Assembly: GCF_014851395.1 (NCBI RefSeq)
Contig: NW_024041373.1
Coordinates: 18,593,697 to 18,657,696, forward strand
Source of the DNA: Micropterus salmoides
Lineage: Eukaryota > Chordata > Actinopteri > Centrarchiformes > Centrarchidae
Direction of reading: 5' to 3'
DNA: 64,000 nucleotides
Shown: in pieces, positions 59,699 to 64,000 of the stretch
Layout of the letters: each line of letters starts with the position of its first letter
How positions within the stretch are numbered: the first letter of the stretch is position 1
Notes under the pieces: generated by a model
Database searches by the model: none
What the model was told of the DNA's origin: nothing
Seen by the model: the letters and a program-made list of their open reading frames with translations, nothing else
Program-made: the position numbers and the translations under genes

Positions 59699-61599
59699 TT
59701 AAAATTGTATTTGCGGTATTATATCAATGTAACAAGGTAGTTTATCATTATACAACACAAGGTTTTATAATGAAAAGAAAGTCTGCTGTTTGTAAAGAGA
59801 AGAAAAGAAACTTTGTAGTTTGAAAAGAAAAACTGTAGTAGATAATCAACCCTCAAGGTCAAATGGCACATTTCAAATACATTACCATGCCTGTTCATCT
59901 CTGTGTAGGTTTAATACAAGAAAAATGTGTCATATTTCATTAGAAATGTACATATAAAGGAGAATATGCAGAAAGTCCTAAAGCTATGTCCATATGTAGT
60001 TACACCAGTACAATTGTAAGAATCAATGTACTCCATCTCTAAATCCCATAGAAACACAAAGCAAATTGTATTTAAGTCTTAGCCATATGCAGTGGAGAAC
60101 AAGGCACCCTAGTGTGGCTCTGTGAAACTTGGTTTTAAAGGCCCAATTAGTGCAGCCTCATAACAATTTGCCTTTCATCTCCACAAAACTGTGCCTGCTA
60201 TAGTGCTTTTACTGTGTTGTGTTCCATCAGCATTATTAGAGAGGTGCAGTAACAGGACTCAAAGCCTGCCTTCCATAGTACATTCCAAAATACTCTTTCC
60301 TTTTTTGCAGGCCTGGACAGTCAAGAAAGCCTTCTTTAAAGCTATACTTTGAGATGTACCAAAAAGCATCTAAAAGCCTCCTTGTTCTCACATGTAAAAA
60401 AAAAAAAAAAAAATACACAATGTCCAGTGATTTTAACCACTTTTTGCACCCATGCAGTGAGAAAATGATAAAGTAATTTTTTGGTCCAGCAAGGGTACAG
60501 GGACAATGTATGTAAGAAGGCATTTCATTAGGGATTATCCCCATGTCACTATTTACATTGGAAATAAGATCATTGAAAAAAATCATGCTTCTCCATTTGT
60601 GGGTAATTTTGTTGCTGTCCCTCATCTGTCCCATGAGCTGATTACAAACACAAAGAATATTTCCTGAAAAAGTCCACCAAGAAGTCAAAAGAATGCTTGT
60701 GCTGTTCATCTGTTTCACATCCACTTAAGCTTGACAAAGACAAACTGTTTGATACTTATTAATGACATCCTGCAAAATGGAACTGAAAAACAAAGCTTGT
60801 TTTGTCTGTTTCACATCTCTTAAGGGTTTTCCAAACATAAGCAAAAGTGTCAGTGACACTTGATAATGCTTGATGAATCACATACCTGTAGCAAATTAAA
60901 ATTGCACAGCTATTCTAGTTTCTTACTCATTCACAGGATAATTTATCTTAAAACCCTGACCAGCTTGAATGCAGTATATAACTTATACTATTTGATGCAC
61001 GTGATAAGACAGAGAACATTAGTCTTTTGCATGATCTCATATAACAACGGACAATTGCGTGATACATGTCAACCCAATTTCACAATTATATACAAATATT
61101 AAGGTCTCTACCCATGCTGTTCATTGTACTGCATTATATAGTCAATGTTACATGCAAAATAATGTTTGCAGAGCTCTCCTGTGTCTGTACACTACTGTAT
61201 ATACAAAACATGTATATAACATATACAATATTTACCCTATATACAAAGCATTGAATGCCATGTGAAAAAGTGTGGCCTGGTCTGTCTTTAGCTTTGGTTC
61301 ACAGGTTATCAGTAAAACACAAACTAATACGCAGTGCTTAGACAGGCAGAGCAGCAGGCATGTAGGCAGGGGGTGTGGATAGTTAAACTGGAATGACGAG
61401 GGTAAGACATATCCCTGGACAGCTGACGTGGGCAAACAACACAGCAGCGAATCTGTGCCAACAAACAGTTAGCTTAGAGAACAACTTTCTGAGGTGCAGC
61501 TATTTTTTCCCCTTATGAAGCATCTATGGAATAATTCTCTGTGACATTCTGTGCCTTAATACAATGACACTATTTTGGGTCAGGAGTATTTTACCCTGA

Positions 61600-61960
61600 A
61601 TAAGAAGTGTTTTTTTGTGCTGAGTACAAGCAGTGATTATATATTTAGGTTAATGCGCTTTGATTATTAGAGCGAGGCTCTTTAAAATTACAAGGATGTA
61701 CATGAAAAGCCAGGCAGCAGCACAGCACTGGTGTGGGCCTTGTCTGTGCAGTGAGTTACTGTCCTTGCTCACAGCTGTTCAAAGAGACTTAATTTGAGAA
61801 CAGGGCAGGATGGATGAACTTGCTGACCTTGAGCTCCCATCAGCATTTTCGATCCACACAGGCTGTTTCGTTTCTCCCAAAGAGGTCACCTCTCATGTCA
61901 CGGGGGAACAGTTGAGGTCCAACACCTCCACATGTCATCAAACAGGGTGAAGGGCTACCG
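61600..61960. promoter_or_regulatory. Candidate conserved intronic element of insyn2a
   Basis: Repeat-free block just upstream of the 72-nt exon, with GGTTAATGCGCTTTGATTATTAG, CAGCAGCACAGCACTGGTGTG and CAGCTGTTCAAAGAGACTTAA. The texture is that of conserved vertebrate regulatory DNA; untested. Confidence 0.38.
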
Positions 61961-62352
61961 TGACAGCAAGAAATTACACGTGCAGCTCTAATACAGCCCC
62001 TCCCATGATCCCCAAACAAAACTGTAGCCTGTCATTGCATGCAGTTCATACAGCATTAACTTACCTTCTGTTGCCTATAGAATGGAGACACAGATCACGC
62101 AAAACTATGTCATGGCAAAGTGAGGTAATCCTATTGTGTAAAATCAGCGAGTCTACATACTTTATTAACCAAATCGGAGAGAACTGCAGGAACAGAGCCC
62201 CGGCTGCATTTTCAACTGGTAGGAATAAATAACACTGGGTGAAAACCAAGCTGAACAAATCTGGCTGATCGCTGATGCCCACAGGTGTTGAAATATGAAG
62301 CTAAATCGTGCCACTGGAGATCACATATATCTTTTCATCTCTCTGTTCACAG

Positions 62353-62424
62353 GCTCTCCTACCGAACAGGACAAGACACAGCAAATTGTGACACTTGTCG
62401 AAACAGCGCATGCATCATTTACAG
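62353..62424 (+). CDS. insyn2a: insyn2a coding exon 2 (72 nt), Cys-rich
   Basis: The acceptor TTCACAG at 62352 and donor ACAG/GTGGGC at 62425 bound 72 nt. Joined to the first exon (GG plus G), it continues with LSYRTGQDTANCDTCRNSAC and then IIY, which I recognise as the conserved C-terminal part of INSYN2A. Cysteines are spaced CX2CX4C. It ends with AG, phase 2, which would complete a Ser codon with the next exon, as in the mammalian protein. Both flanking introns are phase 2, so the exon can be skipped without a frame change. The remaining C-terminal exons lie beyond the window. Confidence 0.9.
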
Positions 62425-62892
62425 GTGGGCCCTTTTCAGTGCCAGTGTGTCATTAATGCTGAATTAAATGCTGTTTTCTGTTTGATTATTCGGTTTGGTG
62501 TGAAAGAGGTGCTTAGAAGAGGCGTTTGGTGCAGTGATGTTTTTCTGTACAGAAAATGCAAAAGGAGATGTAGTATATACAGTGTTCTGACTAAGACAGC
62601 TAAAAAAAATGTTTTTAAAACTCATAAAAATGTTACGAATCAGCTTCAGTGATATGGAAAGAATAACTCAAAGTATTAAATGTGCACCTACTGGCAGTAA
62701 TGCATGCATATACAGTATCTCACAAAAATGAGTACACCCCTCACATTTTTGTAAATATTTGATTATAACTTTTCATGTGACCACACTGAAGAAATTACAC
62801 TTTGCTACAATGTAAAGTAGTGAGTGTACAGCTTTTATAACAGTGTAAATTTGCTGTCCCCTCAAAATAACACATCACACAGGCATTAATGT

Positions 62893-63553
62893 CTAAACCG
62901 CTGGCAACAAAAGTGAGTACATCCCTAAGTGAAAATGTTTTGTGTGGCCACCATTGTTTTCCAGCACTGCCTTAACCCTCTTGGGCATGGAGTTCACCAG
63001 AGCCTCACAGGTTGCCACTGGAGTCCTCCTCCACTCCTCAATGACGACGTCACGTAGCTGGTGGTTGTTAGAGACCTTGTACTCCACCAGCTTCCGTTTG
63101 AGGATGCCCCACAGATGCTCAATAGGGTTTAGGTGTGGAGACATTCTTGGCCAGTCCATCACTTTTACCCTCAGCTTCTTTAGCAAGGCAGTGGTCATCT
63201 TGGAGGTGTGTTTAGGGTAGTTATCATGTTGGAATACTGCCCTGCAGCCCAGTCTCTGAAGGGAGAGGATCATGCTCTGCTTCAGTATATCACAGTACAT
63301 GTTGGCATTCATGGTTCCCTCAATGAACTGTAGCTCCCCAGTGCCGGCAGCACTCATGCAGCCCCAGACCATGACACTCCCGCCACCATGCTTGACTGTA
63401 GGCAAGACACACTTGTCTTTGTACTCCTCACCTGGTTGCCACCACACGCTTGACACAATCTGAACCAAATAAGTTTATCTTGGTCTCATCAGACCACAGG
63501 ACATGGTTCCAGTGATCCATGTCCTGTGGTCTGCTTGTCTTCAACAAATTGTT
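62893..63553 (-). pseudogene. Tc1-like DD34E transposase, C-terminal part, frameshifted
   Basis: The catalytic triad is still visible: Asp in WSDET (about 63493-63480), Asp in FQHDNYPKHTS and Glu in PIEHLWGILK, with 34 residues between the second Asp and the Glu. A shift by two missing bases near 63450 (within the GTGTGG before WWQPGEE) separates the first Asp from the rest. The stop codon is at 62895-62893. The paired-type helix-turn-helix region is absent. The plus-strand frames here are shadows. Confidence 0.87.
63491..63532. repeat. Perfect 16-bp inverted repeat inside the Tc1 gene
   Basis: AGACCACAGGACATGG, ten-base loop TTCCAGTGAT, then the exact reverse complement. As I recall, other Tc1 copies have a near-palindrome here, so this copy may have been perfected by substitution. 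Confidence 0.88.
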
Positions 63554-63599
63554 TGTTATTATAAAGCCAGCAATTATAAAGACAAAGAATCTGGGTCAA

Positions 63600-63880
63600 A
63601 GAATGGATTAGCACACGCAGGTAGCAGGGATCGTCCTAGCTACAGAGAGCTGGAGGGAAGTAAAATGTTTTTGCGGTGAAAAAGTAGCTGCCTGCTCTGC
63701 CAGCTGCCTGCTCTCATTGGCTGGATGTGGATGTCAAGTCGGCCGACCCCTCCAGATATTTGGTATGCTAGATATCTGACAGATGTCAGTGATGAGACCG
63801 CAGATCAACTGCTGATTTACTCCCGATCAAAAAAAAATCGTGTAGTGTGAACTAGGCTTAGTCTGCATTTTTCCAGGTAA
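63600..63880. mobile_element. Probable fragment of another DNA transposon
   Basis: The stretch includes GATATCTGACAGATGTCAG (a near-palindrome), GAGACCGCAGATCAACTGC and CGTGTAGTGTGAACTAGGCTT, which I recall from the ends of fish non-autonomous DNA elements. No matching opposite end was found. CTGCCTGCTCTGCCAGCTGCCTGCTCT near 63689 holds a local direct repeat. Confidence 0.35.
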
Positions 63881-64000
63881 TCAAACTATCTCTCATTAGT
63901 TGGATGTATGTCCTCTGCAAGGCTGTGTGCAGCTGGACTATTTGTTTTACCAAATGCCACATCTGTCCCTCATGTTATTAGCAGCTCACAATTATTTGTT

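Larger units (their letters stand above)
58842..62352 (+). other. insyn2a intron between coding exons 1 and 2
   Basis: 3.5 kb bounded by GTGAGT and TCTCTGTTCACAG, phase 2. It contains repeat family X copy 3, a poly(A) run of about 18 at 60396-60413 and a candidate conserved block at 61600-61960. The 162-codon minus frame at 60236-60724 has no recognisable domain. Confidence 0.85.
62711..63555 (-). mobile_element. Decayed Tc1-type transposon with one IR/DR end
   Basis: The left end begins at a TA with CAGTATCTCACAAAAATGAG (outer direct repeat, 62712-62741). The inner direct repeat CAACAAAAGTGAGTACATCC lies at 62905-62926, the two-repeat IR/DR arrangement of many fish Tc1 elements. The transposase gene runs leftward. 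Homology stops near 63555, so the N-terminal DNA-binding part and the other inverted repeat are missing. The copy is therefore immobile. It sits in the insyn2a intron after coding exon 2. Confidence 0.88.

Noticed and set aside
60236..60724. 162-codon minus-strand frame
   Set aside because: It lies in the insyn2a intron, crosses a poly(A) run that translates to poly-Phe, and shows no domain or splice sites.

Overview
This window looks like nuclear DNA of a ray-finned fish, probably a percomorph. The evidence is AT-rich, intron-like sequence, many (CA)n/(GT)n microsatellites, a Tc1-type DD34E transposon, hAT-like and TTAA-flanked non-autonomous DNA elements, a V-SINE, a Ty3/Gypsy element with very short LTRs, and part of a vertebrate brain gene with normal GT-AG splice sites. 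Nothing prokaryotic (operons, CRISPR, ribosome binding sites) is present. Nearly all of the short open frames in the window are chance frames in non-coding DNA or microsatellites.

The one confidently recognised host gene is on the + strand at the right: insyn2a (formerly fam196a, inhibitory synaptic factor 2A). Its main coding exon is 57671-58841. A 72-nt second coding exon is 62353-62424. Two probable 5' non-coding exons lie near 50.4-51.0 kb, behind a TATA-like box. The gene continues past the right edge, and a decayed Tc1 copy (62711 to about 63555) sits in the following intron. In mammals this gene lies inside an intron of DOCK1 on the opposite strand. I saw no dock1 exon here, so most of the window may be dock1 intron or intergenic DNA. 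A second, unidentified gene may end on the - strand near 10.2 kb: a 31-codon terminal exon with a good splice acceptor and a poly(A) signal.

Layout: 1-10 kb is non-coding, with two small DNA elements (2.2-3.2 kb) and two blocks that look like conserved regulatory DNA (3.35-3.62 and 7.45-7.83 kb). 10-30 kb holds the orphan terminal exon, decayed transposons (17.4 and 20.2 kb), two perfect short hairpins (25.1 and 26.7 kb) and an unusual CpG-bearing patch (28.95-30.19 kb). 30.3-36 kb is a transposon cluster: a V-SINE with a perfect 13-bp target duplication, a 1.04-kb hAT-like element and a 1.29-kb TTAA-flanked element. 36.7-41.4 kb is a nested insertion: a 3.93-kb defective Gypsy element (- strand) inside an older TTAA-flanked element. 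41.4-50 kb is non-coding, with microsatellites, copies of a fish interspersed repeat and candidate conserved elements. 50-64 kb is insyn2a territory.

No new molecular system with proteins of its own is visible. The observations most worth checking are the orphan terminal exon, the in-frame-skippable Cys-rich insyn2a exon, the nested transposon history, and several candidate regulatory blocks. All family assignments come from reading the sequence and from memory of families; no search was run.
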